From the NCBI GenBank assembly GCA_964017155.1, contig OZ024857.1, positions 12,102,735-12,166,734 of the forward strand: DNA of 64,000 nt, written 5' to 3'. Made by a program: the position numbers and the translations under genes. This DNA comes from Oasisia sp. SBJ-2009 (taxonomy: Eukaryota; Annelida; Polychaeta; Sabellida; Siboglinidae). A model generated the notes under the pieces. The model was not told the origin of the DNA. It did no database searches and was given only the letters and a program-made list of their open reading frames with translations. Below, piece by piece: positions 36,146 through 47,160 of the stretch (positions within the stretch are counted from its first letter, which is position 1; each line of letters opens with the position of its first letter).

Positions 36146-37998
36146 GTCCGACTGTCAGACCGACCGACTGATCAACTTGTCTCAATGTCTAGCTTGAACG
36201 TGTTTTTTTTTGCGTCTGCACATTCGTACTTTTGTGTGTTGAGTCATGGTATAGAACCCATACTTATAACGGTGTCTGACACAGTTTACATTCACGGGGG
36301 CATAATGTATTTGGCTGTAGGGTTAAGGGTTAATTTACGTATCGAGCTTACAATAGTCCATTATGACCCGCTATCGGAGCGTGACGCAAAACAACCCGGG
36401 GCTCTGGGCCGCTGGTCATATTTGGTTTGAACACGTGATTACCAGCTTATGAAACTACCTGAGCCCGTCTTAAATTGAATTGGTTGTTGCCTCGTAAACA
36501 GTAACCGAGTTCAAAATGTAGCCAGGCTTAAAAAGTATAGCGAAGTAATTGTGTACACGTGCCTTTCTCTGGCCGTGTAAGGTCGCTGACACCTCTAAAG
36601 ATTCTCTCACAATGTGTTTCACCTGCCGGACTTGTGCTGCCTCTAGGGACTCGTAGACGTTAAGGCCTTTCCACTCTTTGATGTTGTTATCTTCCCAGTT
36701 TTCTTCTCAGCCTCTCCTTCCTTTCCCTCTCACTCTGCATTGGATGATGTTTAATGAGGTCAATAGATCACATAATATGTCTTTGCCATCTTAATTTAAG
36801 TCTTTCCAATGTAAACATGATGGCTTCTGGTGACCAATATGTCAAATGATTATTGATTTTCCTCGTTGATGACGTTGGAAGTTGTAAATTTGTGTCTGTC
36901 CAATAAGTCTCTAGTAGTTGACGGACGACTTGACGTAGTTTTTGTATGTCAATAGGTCACGTGATGGATAGCTCCACCTATTCGTATATCGTGACATGCT
37001 TACGTCACAATAGAAACTGGCATAATCTCCGTAAACCTTTTCCAACAATGTTGATACCTGATCCTTAATAATATGTGAATTTGCCTAAATATCACATGAC
37101 AAGTTGCTTAATCAATATAATATGTATATGTGAATTATTCTTATTATTGACATCTCCTGGATCAAACATTGCTGCATCCTCACTTCAACGAATTTCCTTT
37201 ACATGTTTTTGTTATAAACAAAATCGTCTGAAACCAGAATTCCAACAAAATATACAACGACACGCATGTGTTCGGCATTCAGTTTTACCATCGCTTGACG
37301 GCGTTTCAGGTAAGCAACTGGTCACGTGTTATTTGCAGCATGACGTCACAGATCAAACATATCGCATACAAAATAAGGTGTCTTACCTTTATGCCATAAA
37401 TAGAAATCTTATTGCCGCAGTAAAAGGACCCGGTCATGTTTATGATTTATTTATAAACTGTTGTTCCAGCAATCTCCGGGAACATGGTGACTTTGGTTCC
37501 TGTTGTGACTGTGATGATACTAATGGCGGTACTCCAACCACACGTGGCAGAAGAAAAATGCACTACGTATGAATATATTTACTTACTTAAAACTTTACAT
37601 CTGACCGTAGGCATTAGTCTCGGTGATCAGATATTCAGCTTTATCTCTAAATGCGCTAGTACTTCCTTGTACGGTACGGCGGTTTAATACTCGTAAATAA
37701 AATGTTCTTGTTTTATTAAAGTATAACGGCCGACGGTGCCGCCACTTTGTACGAACCATGTACGAAAAACTAACACAAAGCTGTGGTTAGTTAGGGTTAG
37801 TTATGGTTAGAGTTAGGGTTTAACCTGAAATATAAATGCAAATTGAAAATGGCAAATAAAGCTTTATTATTATTAGTAGTAGTCATACTATTATTACTTA
37901 GGGTGAGATTATGGTTAGCTACAGCTCTCCAGTACCTAAGATAATCATCGAAGCTGGCCAACGATGACTTAAATTAGCGCGGAAACCATAGTAGTTAG
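36146..37998. repeat. Segmental duplication copy A (left part)
   Basis: Parts of this stretch match 51890-53812: the segment starting tctagcttgaacgtgt, the block with ggctgtagggttaagggtta, gacccgctatcggagcgtga, the signal-peptide exon region, and a stretch ending in tagtagttag. Copies differ by scattered substitutions and indels and some inner parts are unique (about 36430-37390 against 52190-53210). Copy A is broken at 37998 by the foldback element and resumes at 48202. Confidence 0.8.
37484..37567 (+). pseudogene. Signal-peptide exon of copy A (donor damaged)
   Basis: From the ATG at 37484 it reads MVTLVPVVTVMILMAV, then LQPHVAEEKCT, a typical signal peptide matching the exon at 53290-53369. 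At the exon end copy B has gcacgtacgtat with a GT donor; copy A has gcactacgtat, one base shorter, so the equivalent donor is lost (a GTATGA five bases on could substitute). No downstream Cys-rich or EGF exon is seen before the foldback insertion. Probably a dead duplicate. Confidence 0.6.
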
Positions 37999-39240
37999 TA
38001 TGGAACGATATTAGGGCCATAATTCAACATGTCATATTATTGCAGATTATCTGCAATAATACGACGTCAGGCATAATGAAGACAGGCATAATACGAATTC
38101 AGGCATAATACGAAGTCAAGCATAACGCAAGCAAGCACAATACGAGCAAGAATGCGAGCAAGAATGCCAGCTTGCATAATGCGAGATAGAATGCAAGTGA
38201 GCATAATACGACTTGCCATAATCAGCACTCGCTAAGTTTGTGCTGCCATCTAGCGAACTACGCCAACCTGAAAATTGAAAATACTGAAGTATCCCTTACA
38301 TTAACAAATGTTTTGGCTCAGGCTATTCACCCGCGAGCTACTCGCTAAGTAACGTCAAGTCGAACTGTTATTTTGTTGTTTGTAATGCGCCTTATTTATC
38401 CTCTGGAACAATTCTTAATATGATATGAGGCAGAAAGTGAGTTTGGGCAGAAACCTAGCATTTAAATTATAATGATAGAGCATAATTAATGTTTGTAATC
38501 TGCTTAATAATACATTTTCCGTTAAATATGTCATTTATGATTTTTTATGAGTAGTTACATAATTTTTTTTTTATACAAATAAGGCAATATTAATTTTGTG
38601 TGAAAATACATGTGATAATTAAACACATGTTCTTTTGTTTCTCTTAGGCATACTACTTGACCATATCTGTCACATATCAACGTACAATGTCTGCAATTAC
38701 GTGCATGTCATCACACGTACGATGTCTTCCGTTACATAGTGTGACATTTGCTAATAAATGAAACCTGCCGCAACATCACATCGATTGTCATGCGTCGTTT
38801 ACTGTCACTGTGAATCCGGTTTTAAAAGTGGGGGTACGGGTGACCAATTTATATACACATATGTATGCATATGCACGGGCGTCGATTGGTGGGGGACGGG
38901 GGGGACGCGTCCCCCCACTTTTCAGGGTGGGGGGACAGCATAGGAATTGTCCCCCCCCCCCCACTTTTCAGTTCAAATAATTGTGAGGCTTATAGCCTGA
39001 CTCAACACTCCTCTCTCTTAAAAGCCGCTACATGGGACTAGCTAGACAATAAACTCGCGATATGAAGTTCAGCAAAGTTATTTATCGCAAATTAACACGA
39101 TGCAAACAAGTCTGTTTTGCTATTAGTGCGCCATAATCCGTGACAGTAGTCATCACAGGAGAGTCATCGAACAGCCCGTGGCATTTATAAATACCAAAAC
39201 GGCTTTGTTATTTCGCTGACATTGATGATTTAAAATTTGT

Positions 39241-39295
39241 CGCGCAGAAAGGCCAATCGGAAAGTTTATAACTACCGGGAAAATGTATGCCGCTG
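39241..39295. repeat. End-like module inside the foldback arm
   Basis: gcgcagaaaggccaatcgga, aagtttataact and accgggaaaatgta align with the end module of the 18124-23839 insertion (roughly 80 percent by eye). The mirror copy is at about 40186-40242. Confidence 0.7.
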
Positions 39296-40445
39296 CCGGG
39301 CTCTATCAGTTTGCAACCTTGTGTTAATATTATTAATAGGCTCTAGCCATCAAGCACATTTAAAATGATGAAATTTGTGTTGCACTTTCACCCCACTCAC
39401 CCCCCACCCCCACTTGATGCTTATTGCCTACAGCAGAAGCGGCGGATTCCTGCACTTTGTGTAATATATTCCCATTTGAATGATAACAAATTTCTTTGTC
39501 AAAATGTTGGACGTTCTATACACAGGCACAGCATGGGCGTCGATCAGTGGGGGACGAGGGGGATGCTGACCACCCGACGGCCTGAGGGGGCCAGAATAGG
39601 AAATGTCCTCATACCTTTTCAGTTCATAACTCAGGCGACCAGGCTGCAACCCAAGGGTTGACAGGGCAAACACAAATTAATAATCTATTATGTGTTTGAT
39701 GCTGCCAACCAAGCAATTTATCTAGTGATTTTCCACTAGGTAGTCGGAAGCTTAGTTCTTATTATTAATTTTACTACTAGACCGATGTATGGTTTTTAAG
39801 AGAGGGGAGTGATCAGTCTTGCTATATATATGCCTGTAAATTTGTTTTATGAACTGAAAAAGTATGAGGACATTTCCTATGCTGGCCCCCTCAGGCCGTC
39901 GGGTGGTCAGCATCCCCCTCGTCCCCCACTGATCGACGCCCATGCTGTGCCTGTGTAGAATTTACCAATCCAACATTTTAACAAAGAAATTTGTTATCAC
40001 TCAAATGGGAATATGTTACACAAAGTGCAGGAATCCGCCGCTTTTGCCGTAGGCGATAAGCATCAAGTGGGGGGGGGGGGGGGGTGAAAGTGCAACACAA
40101 ATTTCATAATTTTAAATGTGCTTGATGGCTAGAGCCTATTAATAATATCAACACAAGGTTGCAAACTGATAGAGCCCGGCAGCGGCTTACATTCTCCCGG
40201 TGGTTATAAACTTTCCGATTGGCCTTTCTGCGCGACAAATTTTAAATCATCAATGTCAGCGAAATAACAAAGCCGTTTTGGTATTTATAAATGCCACGGG
40301 CTGTTCGATGACTCTCCTGTGATGACTACTGTCACGGATTATGGCGCACTAATAGCAAAACATGCCTCAAAACTTGTTTGCATCGTGTTAATTTGCGATA
40401 AATAACTTTGCCGAACTTCATATCGCGAGTTTATTGTCTAGCTAG

Positions 40446-40903
40446 TGTGACAGTGCACACTTTTTGGTGTTTGCCTTTCACAAGGTGGCAGCACCCATAA
40501 TTATATGAAAAGGTTATGTTTCATTTATTTTTTATTATGATGACATGTTATTGAGATAAATCAAGTAACTATAATATATATATATATACATTTTATACCA
40601 TTTATACATTTTTAAGGAAATACATTATAACTACATCTGCCATGTGCCACTGGTCACTGACTCACTGGTCACTGGTCACGTGACATGTAGTCAGCCTCTT
40701 CTACCTTCTCACTTGAGGAGATAAGGTCACCATCCCTCAAGCTGATCAAAACATACCAGGCAGGATGAAGTGACGTACACACTCACGCAGTGGTGTAGCT
40801 GTGGTGGGGACTTCTATTCTACTTATACTTTACTTATATCACGTATTAAATGCCGAATAAAGAATATAGCACAACAATCACACGTGACGTGCCCCACGCT
40901 ACA
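40446..40903 (+). repeat. 5' LTR (458 bp)
   Basis: Nearly identical to the 3' LTR. It lacks about 12 bases (gtgttgcctcct) present near the 3' LTR end, has a shorter (AT)n and a few substitutions. An AATAAA lies near 40856. Confidence 0.95.
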
Positions 40904-40905
40904 TT

Positions 40906-40922
40906 TGGTACCAGAAGTGGGG
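40906..40922 (+). other. Candidate primer-binding site
   Basis: Two bases after the LTR, tggtaccagaagtgggg begins with the TGG expected of a site pairing to a tRNA 3' CCA end. The tRNA species is not assigned. Confidence 0.7.
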
Positions 40923-41003
40923 TCGGCATGATCCGAATGGTTGGCATGGTCGGCAATACGTGGTCGGCATAGTGAATGGTCGGCATCTGAAGTCCCCCCC
41001 CCC

Positions 41004-41107
41004 AGCAAGCAGTGAGCAGCAAGCAGTGAGCAGCAAGCAGTGAGCAGCAAGCAGCAAGCAGCAAGCAGCAAGCAGCAAGCAGCAAGCAGCAAGCAGCAAG
41101 CAGCAAA
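41004..41107 (+). repeat. AGCAAGC tandem repeat in the retroelement leader
   Basis: About 100 bases of agcaagcagtgagc and then pure agcaagc units between primer-binding site and gag. A length-variable leader is expected. Confidence 0.9.
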
Positions 41108-41241
41108 TAAAGTACCAAGCTTCTACAGAGTCAACAGGAAGTCAACGGAGAAGACGTCACAGTGACACTCTGCAGTGAATGCAGGAAATGACATGAACAT
41201 TGACATTATAGTGTCATTTCTTTAGATGTTGTCTAATCATA

Positions 41242-42261
41242 ATGGCTGATCGGGAGCTCGATGATGTGCGAGAGGAGTTGGAAGCCCTCCAGGCTGCATT
41301 TGCAGCAGAACAAGAGAAATCGTCTGCTCTGGAAGATGAAGCGAGGACGGCACAAGCTGCATTAGCATCGCGCTTGGATGACACAAATACATCCGAGCAC
41401 GTTATGGATCGTCCTATTTTCGTTACACCGTCTCGTCGCATCGACAAGTTCCGCGGCCAGCCATTGAAGCCAGGTAACGCCACTATATATGAGTGGGTGG
41501 CTGATGCCAGACGCTTGTTGGCAACCTCACAGCAGTTGCCGGAGGCAAGTAAGGCTGCCTTACTTGTTGACAATCTTAGTGGTCGGGCACGCCAGGAAAT
41601 TCTAGGGCGCGGCAATGACACATCAAGCTGCCCAGAAGCAATATTTAAAGTGCTTCTGACTGTCTTCGGCGATGGAGATCTTCTACCACAACTACAACAG
41701 CGTTTCTTCTCCTACTCACAGCGTGAAGGAGAAAGCTTGGTGGTATGTTCGTTGTCGCTGCTGGAGCTGTACGATCGAATGCTTCAGTGGGACCCATCTT
41801 TTGAGGCCGGAAAAGAAAAGGCTCTGAAGGGTAGACTAGCCGAGGCAGTGAGGGATGAGAGCCTCCGTAGAGAACTCCGCCGCCTCACCATGGAGTCGCC
41901 AGATCTAGGCTACTTCGACCTGAGAGATCGAGCAATGCAGTGGCTAGGAAATGCCGCTCGTCCATATCGCAACCACCATGACGCCACCCAGTATGAGGTG
42001 AAGGCTGTTAATAACATCGACTTGGAGACACTGGTCAGACAACAGGCAGACCAGTTACAACAGCTACAACAACAGCTCAAGCGGTACATGGCAACCACTC
42101 AGCGAAGCGAGGACTCTTCTCATCGAAAGCCAGACGGACCTCGTCTATGTTGGTTGTGTCAGTCACCTGACCATCTGAAGGTGAATTGTCCACAACGACG
42201 ATGGCAACCAAGAAGAGGATGGCGTCCTCAAACCCAGCAAAGAATGCATCCGTCAAACTAA
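41242..42261 (+). CDS. gag: Gag polyprotein
   Basis: Starts at the ATG at 41242. The first 45 residues are a predicted coiled coil (Glu/Ala/Leu heptads). A capsid-like helical region lies in the middle (YEWVADARRLLATSQQLPEA). A Gln-rich stretch precedes one zinc knuckle CWLCQSPDHLKVNC (residues about 303-316; C-x2-C-x4-H-x4-C) and a basic tail, which would bind the element's RNA. Length (339 residues) is normal for Ty3/gypsy Gag. The stop overlaps pol by 76 bases, pol being in the -1 frame. I see no classical slippery heptamer in the overlap. No damage is seen in this frame. Confidence 0.9.
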   Translation: MADRELDDVREELEALQAAFAAEQEKSSALEDEARTAQAALASRLDDTNTSEHVMDRPIFVTPSRRIDKFRGQPLKPGNATIYEWVADARRLLATSQQLPEASKAALLVDNLSGRARQEILGRGNDTSSCPEAIFKVLLTVFGDGDLLPQLQQRFFSYSQREGESLVVCSLSLLELYDRMLQWDPSFEAGKEKALKGRLAEAVRDESLRRELRRLTMESPDLGYFDLRDRAMQWLGNAARPYRNHHDATQYEVKAVNNIDLETLVRQQADQLQQLQQQLKRYMATTQRSEDSSHRKPDGPRLCWLCQSPDHLKVNCPQRRWQPRRGWRPQTQQRMHPSN

Positions 42262-44174
42262 GGAGGCCTGTTGCGATGAGCCACGCTACAGGCATAACAT
42301 CTGCTCAAGAAGGCTCAGTTTTATACAAAGCCATAGGGAATTGCCCAGAGATCATTGCACAACTGGGGAAAGTTAATATCCGATGTCTACTTGACACTGG
42401 CGCACAAGTATCAACCATAACAGAGTCATACTTCAAGGAGCACTTCGCTGCTGAGGAGAAGCTGGTTGATGTTGCGCCATATATTCGGATATCAGCTGCC
42501 AATGGTCTGAGCATACCCTATCGAGGCTATTTTGAGACAGATGTCACAATGTTTGACACTACATTCAAAAACATGGGTTTCTTGGTCGTAGAAGATCCCG
42601 CAGACATGGAAGGTCGAAAACAATACGTTCCAGGAGTAATTGGCGCAAATATCCTGCGCTATATCAAGGATATCATGCCAGGAGAGCATGGCACTAAGAG
42701 CAGCAGCTCTTCGTGGACACCTCTGCTCGCACTCTGTCAGCAGATGACACTGCCCAAAGATGACATAATCAGCAGAGTGAGGGTATGTGGACGTAACCCA
42801 GTACTACTTCCGGCGAGGACAGCAAAGATGATCAAGTGCACCGTACGTGTAGCTCCTCACGGTCAGAGCTATGACGCACTTGTTGAAGAGGACGAGACTT
42901 ATCACCCACCTTTACACAAAGGTCTGGTTGTGTGTCGCACATTCGTGACAGTGAATGATACTGGGATCATCAGTATTGAAGCGACCAACCTAAGTGATGA
43001 GGATATATACCTGCAGCCTCGCACGGCAGTGGGTGTACTCAGAGATGCGTATGAGGAACCCCGGGTAGACATTGTCAATGTCACAGCGGAGGAAGTACTC
43101 GTAACGAAACACGTTCGTGTTTCATCCTTGAACAAGCTTACTGATCGCATGAAGATTGGTGACACACTGAAGAGTGACGAACGACACCACTTTCTAGAGA
43201 TGTTACAGAAGCATGAGGAAGTATTCAGCCATGATGAAGATGATCTGGGATATTGTGATGCCATCAAGCATCGCATACTTCTTCATGATAACATCCCTGT
43301 GAAAGTTCCACACCGTCGCATACCACCACACCAGTGGAATGAAGTACGTGAATACATGCGGAAGGCGATTGACCAAGGGATTATTCGGGAATCGTCTAGC
43401 CCGTATGCATCGGCGGTGGTGCTAGTTCTAAAGCGAGATGGTCGTCTACGCTTATGCGTTGACTACCGCGCTCTCAATGCCAAGACACACAAAGATGCAT
43501 ATGCATTGCCACGAATCAATGAGGCCCTTGATGCCCTACACGGTGCCAAGTATTTCTGCAGTCTAGATTTGGCCCATGGATACCACCAAATTCCTGTTGC
43601 AGAGGAGCACATCGAGAAGACAGCTTTTCGTCTTGGGACTGGAGGACTGTACGAATTCACACGTATGCCCTTTGGTTTATGCAATGCACCTGCAACTTTC
43701 ATGCGGCTGATGGACAAAGTGTTTGGTGATCAGACATTCCAGAGTGTTCTGATTTACTTGGATGACATATTAGTGTTTGGGTCGACAGTAGATGAAACCA
43801 TGCAGCGTCTAGACATGGTATTGACACGTCTTCGCAACTTAAACCTGAAAGTAAAGCCAGAGAAATGTCAGTTCTTCTTCAAACAGCTACGGTTCCTTGG
43901 ACATCTAGTTTCTGAAGATGGTATTTCACCAGATCCAGAGAAGACCAGAGCTGTTTGTGAGTGGAATACTCCGAAGAGTGAGTCCGTCCGAATTGAGAAG
44001 TTTCCTTGGACTAGCTGGATATTACAGGCGGTTCATATCTGGCTTTGCGAAGATAGCGGCCCCTCTACATGCACTCATTGGTGGAGGAGGAAAGAAAACA
44101 AAGAAGGCAACACATGTGAAGTCTACATCTGCAGTGCCAATGGATTGGAACTGCAAGTGGGATTCCAAATGTGA
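42186..44174 (+). CDS. pol: Pol, N-terminal part: protease and reverse transcriptase
   Basis: The frame overlaps gag by 76 bases in the -1 register, so translation probably depends on frameshifting; the ATG at 42186 may not be used. The aspartic protease motif LLDTGAQVST is at residues about 68-77. RT follows: VPHRRIPPHQW, IRESSSPYASAVVLVLKRDG, LRLCVDYRALN, FCSLDLAHGYHQI, FGLCNAPATF and YLDDILVF (about residue 523, catalytic DD). The RT thumb ends in RFLGHLVSEDGISPDP. Near 43976-43985 the homologous protein continues in another frame, and the last 60 or so codons are out of register. Confidence 0.88.
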   Translation: MSTTTMATKKRMASSNPAKNASVKLRRPVAMSHATGITSAQEGSVLYKAIGNCPEIIAQLGKVNIRCLLDTGAQVSTITESYFKEHFAAEEKLVDVAPYIRISAANGLSIPYRGYFETDVTMFDTTFKNMGFLVVEDPADMEGRKQYVPGVIGANILRYIKDIMPGEHGTKSSSSSWTPLLALCQQMTLPKDDIISRVRVCGRNPVLLPARTAKMIKCTVRVAPHGQSYDALVEEDETYHPPLHKGLVVCRTFVTVNDTGIISIEATNLSDEDIYLQPRTAVGVLRDAYEEPRVDIVNVTAEEVLVTKHVRVSSLNKLTDRMKIGDTLKSDERHHFLEMLQKHEEVFSHDEDDLGYCDAIKHRILLHDNIPVKVPHRRIPPHQWNEVREYMRKAIDQGIIRESSSPYASAVVLVLKRDGRLRLCVDYRALNAKTHKDAYALPRINEALDALHGAKYFCSLDLAHGYHQIPVAEEHIEKTAFRLGTGGLYEFTRMPFGLCNAPATFMRLMDKVFGDQTFQSVLIYLDDILVFGSTVDETMQRLDMVLTRLRNLNLKVKPEKCQFFFKQLRFLGHLVSEDGISPDPEKTRAVCEWNTPKSESVRIEKFPWTSWILQAVHIWLCEDSGPSTCTHWWRRKENKEGNTCEVYICSANGLELQVGFQM

Positions 44175-46578
44175 CAATGCATTTTCTCAGTTGAAAGAGC
44201 GATTGTCTACAGCGCCAGTCTTGGGTTATCCAGATATGACTTTACCATTCATCCTCGAAATTGATGCAAGCTTCAACGGCCTTGGGGCTGTGTTGTCGCA
44301 GCAACAGGGAGGAAAGCTCGTTGTCTTGGGATATGCCAGTCGTGGACTCAGAGAGAGTGAGAAGAACATGTCTAACTACAGTAGCATGAAGCTAGAGTTA
44401 CTGGGACTGAAATGGGCTGTAGCTGAAAAGTTTAGAGACATGCTAATCGGTGCTACGTTTGTTGTCTATACTGACAATAACCCCTTGAGTTATGTGAAGA
44501 CAACTGGAAAGCTTGGAGCTACGGAAACGCGCTGGGCTGCTGAACTTGCACAGTTCGATTTCTCCATCAAATATCGATCAGGACGGAGCAATCAAAACGC
44601 AGATTCTCTTAGTCGAAAGACACAACACGGAAAGGAGCCAAAATCAGTACGATTCGCAGAAGTTGTCGCTTGTGAATCGCCTATGCAATTTGTGGAACAA
44701 ATGACTGTCCATGTTCCGAGAGCAGTACATGTGACAACTGAAGATGTGTTAGGCAGTAAGTGGATTGAAGAAGTGAAAACAAGATCTCACAGAGTAACCC
44801 CGAGTACATCGGACGCAATGTCAACACTACCATCCATGTCAAAAGAATCCTTACATCAACTCCAGCGAGCAGATGACGTCATTGGATGTGTATGGAAGTA
44901 CTGGGAAAGTGGGAGTCCACCGTCAACATCCCAACTTCTCAATGAACCACGGCATGTACGCAAACTGTTGCAGTTATGGCCACAATTAGTAGAACATGAT
45001 GGTGTTCTATACCGCCACATCCAGTTGGGTAACCAACAGGTGAAACAACTACTACTACCAGAGTGTCTCAGACAGGAGGTTCTTCATTCGCTCCATGACC
45101 CAGCTGGACATCAATCTCCTGCAAAGACATTACATCTGGCACAGACACGCTGTTACTGGACAGGAATGTCAACTGACATAGACAACTATTGTCGTCAATG
45201 CAACAGATGTATACTTGCCAAGGAAGGAAAGAAATGCCGAACTACAATGGGCACACTACAAGCAAAAAGACCATTGGAAGTAGTAGCCATTGATTTCACG
45301 TTACTGGAACCAGGAACCAATCATGTGGAGACCGTTCTGGTTATGACTGATGTGTTTACAAAATACACACAGGCATTCCCAACATGTGACCAGAAAGCGA
45401 GGACTGTCGCCCGCGTTCTTGTAAAGGAATGGTTCGTGCGATTTGGTGTTCCTCGACGGTTACACAGTGACGAAGGAAGGAATTTTGAGAGTGAAGTTGT
45501 CCGTGAATTATGCAACATGTATAGCATAAAGAAGAGTCGCACCACACCTTATCATCCAGAAGGAAATGCGCAGTGTGAGCGTTTCAACAGGACTCTTCAT
45601 GACAGACTGAGAACACTGCCTCCAGACAAGAAGTCAAAATGGCCTGAACACCTACCTGAACTTGTGTATGCTTACAATGCAACGCCACACTCTTCTACTG
45701 GCTATTCCCCGTATTACCTGTTCTTTGGCCGGGAACCAAAACTGCCAGTAGACCACCTTATTGGACTAGAAGAGGAAGACAGTGATGATGATGAGATTGA
45801 ATCAACCGATGACTGGGTTGCAAGTCATTATCGCCGCTTACAACAAGCATTTCAACTCGCATCAGAACGCAGTGAGAAAGAGGCACTGAGACGAAAAACT
45901 CGGCATGACATCAAGGCAAATGATACTGGTCTGACAGTAGGAACGAGAGTATTTATCCGAAATCGAGGTTTCACAGGCCGGCACAAGATACACGATGTAT
46001 GGAATTCCGTGCCACACGTGATTACGCAACGACCAGATCCCACAGGTAACGTCTACACAGTAGCGCCGTTGGAAGGAGATGGCCCAATAAAAACACTCCA
46101 GCGTCGAGACCTGTTGGATGGAAGAAGCCTTGTTTCTGATCAACTACAGGAGACACCACCTGTACAAGACAGTTATGATGACGAAGAATCACAGTCTGAG
46201 GATGACGACTATGATGACAACGTATACAAAGTGACAACGTTGAAACCACAACACCACACAGACCTACCCAACCATGAACATCTCACACATACACCACCAA
46301 CTGTTGAAACAGCGGGGGAGCACGACGAGATGCTTCACACAGTTACAGACGAAGATACAACAACTCAACATCCAGAAGATAAAGAGCTACGGCGTTCACA
46401 ACGTGCTGGAGCAGGATGCCACTCCAATCCACACCACGAACCCCGGTCAGCTGTCCAAGCAACACAACACGAGTTGCAAGCGACTCAACAGACAGTCACA
46501 TCAGAAATGATAGCACATTTCTGTGAGAGCCAGTTATTGTTAGCAAAAATGATGAGTGCTCTTGGTACGAACTCGTGA
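43985..46578 (+). CDS. pol: Pol, C-terminal part: RNase H and integrase
   Basis: The frame is open from 43918, but homologous sequence begins near 43985 (SELRSFLGLAGYYRRFI). RNase H of the Ty3 type: LEIDASFNGLGAVLSQ, VVYTDNNPLSY, GRSNQNADSLSR. Integrase: zinc-binding H...H (HDPAGHQ) and CRQCNRC (about 45193). The DDE triad is in VAIDFTLL (about 45286), LHSDEGRNFESE (about 45462) and HPEGNAQCERFN (about 45553). A C-terminal extension of about 250 residues, acidic then Gln/Thr/His-rich, ends at 46578. The frame offset from the upstream pol part means this copy cannot make full Pol unless a programmed shift exists there. Confidence 0.9.
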
Positions 46579-46675
46579 GAGCATGTAAAATGTATACCTT
46601 AGATTGTTATATTTAGTTTATTTCGTGTTTATAGTAGGATGACTTATCCATGGTTGTTGGGACACCAACCACCCA

Positions 46676-46686
46676 ACGGGGGAGAA
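46676..46686 (+). other. Polypurine tract
   Basis: acgggggagaa directly before the 3' LTR, the expected priming site for plus-strand DNA. Confidence 0.85.
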
Positions 46687-47160
46687 TGTGACAGTGCACA
46701 CTTTTTGGTGTTTGCCTTTCACAAGGTGGCAGCACCCATAATTATATGAAAAGGTTATGTTTCATTTATTTTTTATTATGATGACATGTTATTGAGATAA
46801 ATCAAGTAACTATAATATATATATATATATATACATTTTATACCATTTATACATTTTTAAGGAAATACATTATAACTACATCTGCCATGTGACACTGGTC
46901 ACTGACTCACTGGTCACTGGTCACGTGACATGTAGTCAGCCTCTTCTACCTTCTCACTTGAGGAGATAAGGTCACCATCCCTCAAGCTGATCAAAACATA
47001 CCAGGCAGGATGAAGTGACGTACACACTCACGCAGTGGTGTAGCTGTGGTGGGGACTTCTATTCTACTTATACTTTACTTATATCACGTATTAAATGCCG
47101 AATAAAGAATATAGCACAACAATCACACGTGTGTTGCCTCCTGACGTGCCCCACGCTACA
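46687..47160 (+). repeat. 3' LTR (474 bp)
   Basis: TG...CA ends; near-identical to 40446-40903. Followed by the CTAG duplication and then the resumed foldback arm. Confidence 0.95.

Larger units (their letters stand above)
40446..47160 (+). mobile_element. Ty3/gypsy LTR retrotransposon
   Basis: Complete structure: 5' LTR 40446-40903, primer-binding site, gag, pol (protease, RT, RNase H, integrase), polypurine tract, 3' LTR 46687-47160. LTRs start TGTGACAG and end CGCTACA; a CTAG duplication flanks the element (40442-40445, 47161-47164). Domain order with integrase last is that of Ty3/gypsy elements. No envelope-like frame follows integrase. The insertion is in the right arm of the foldback element, so it is younger than it. 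Confidence 0.95.

Noticed and set aside
36185..36430. 81-codon frame starting at 36185 and its counterpart at 51910
   Set aside because: The two duplicated copies differ by frame-changing indels, so the frame is not conserved.
37780..37825. Telomere-like gttagggttag words (also near 53620)
   Set aside because: Irregular spacing, few units, part of the duplicated segment; not a telomeric array.
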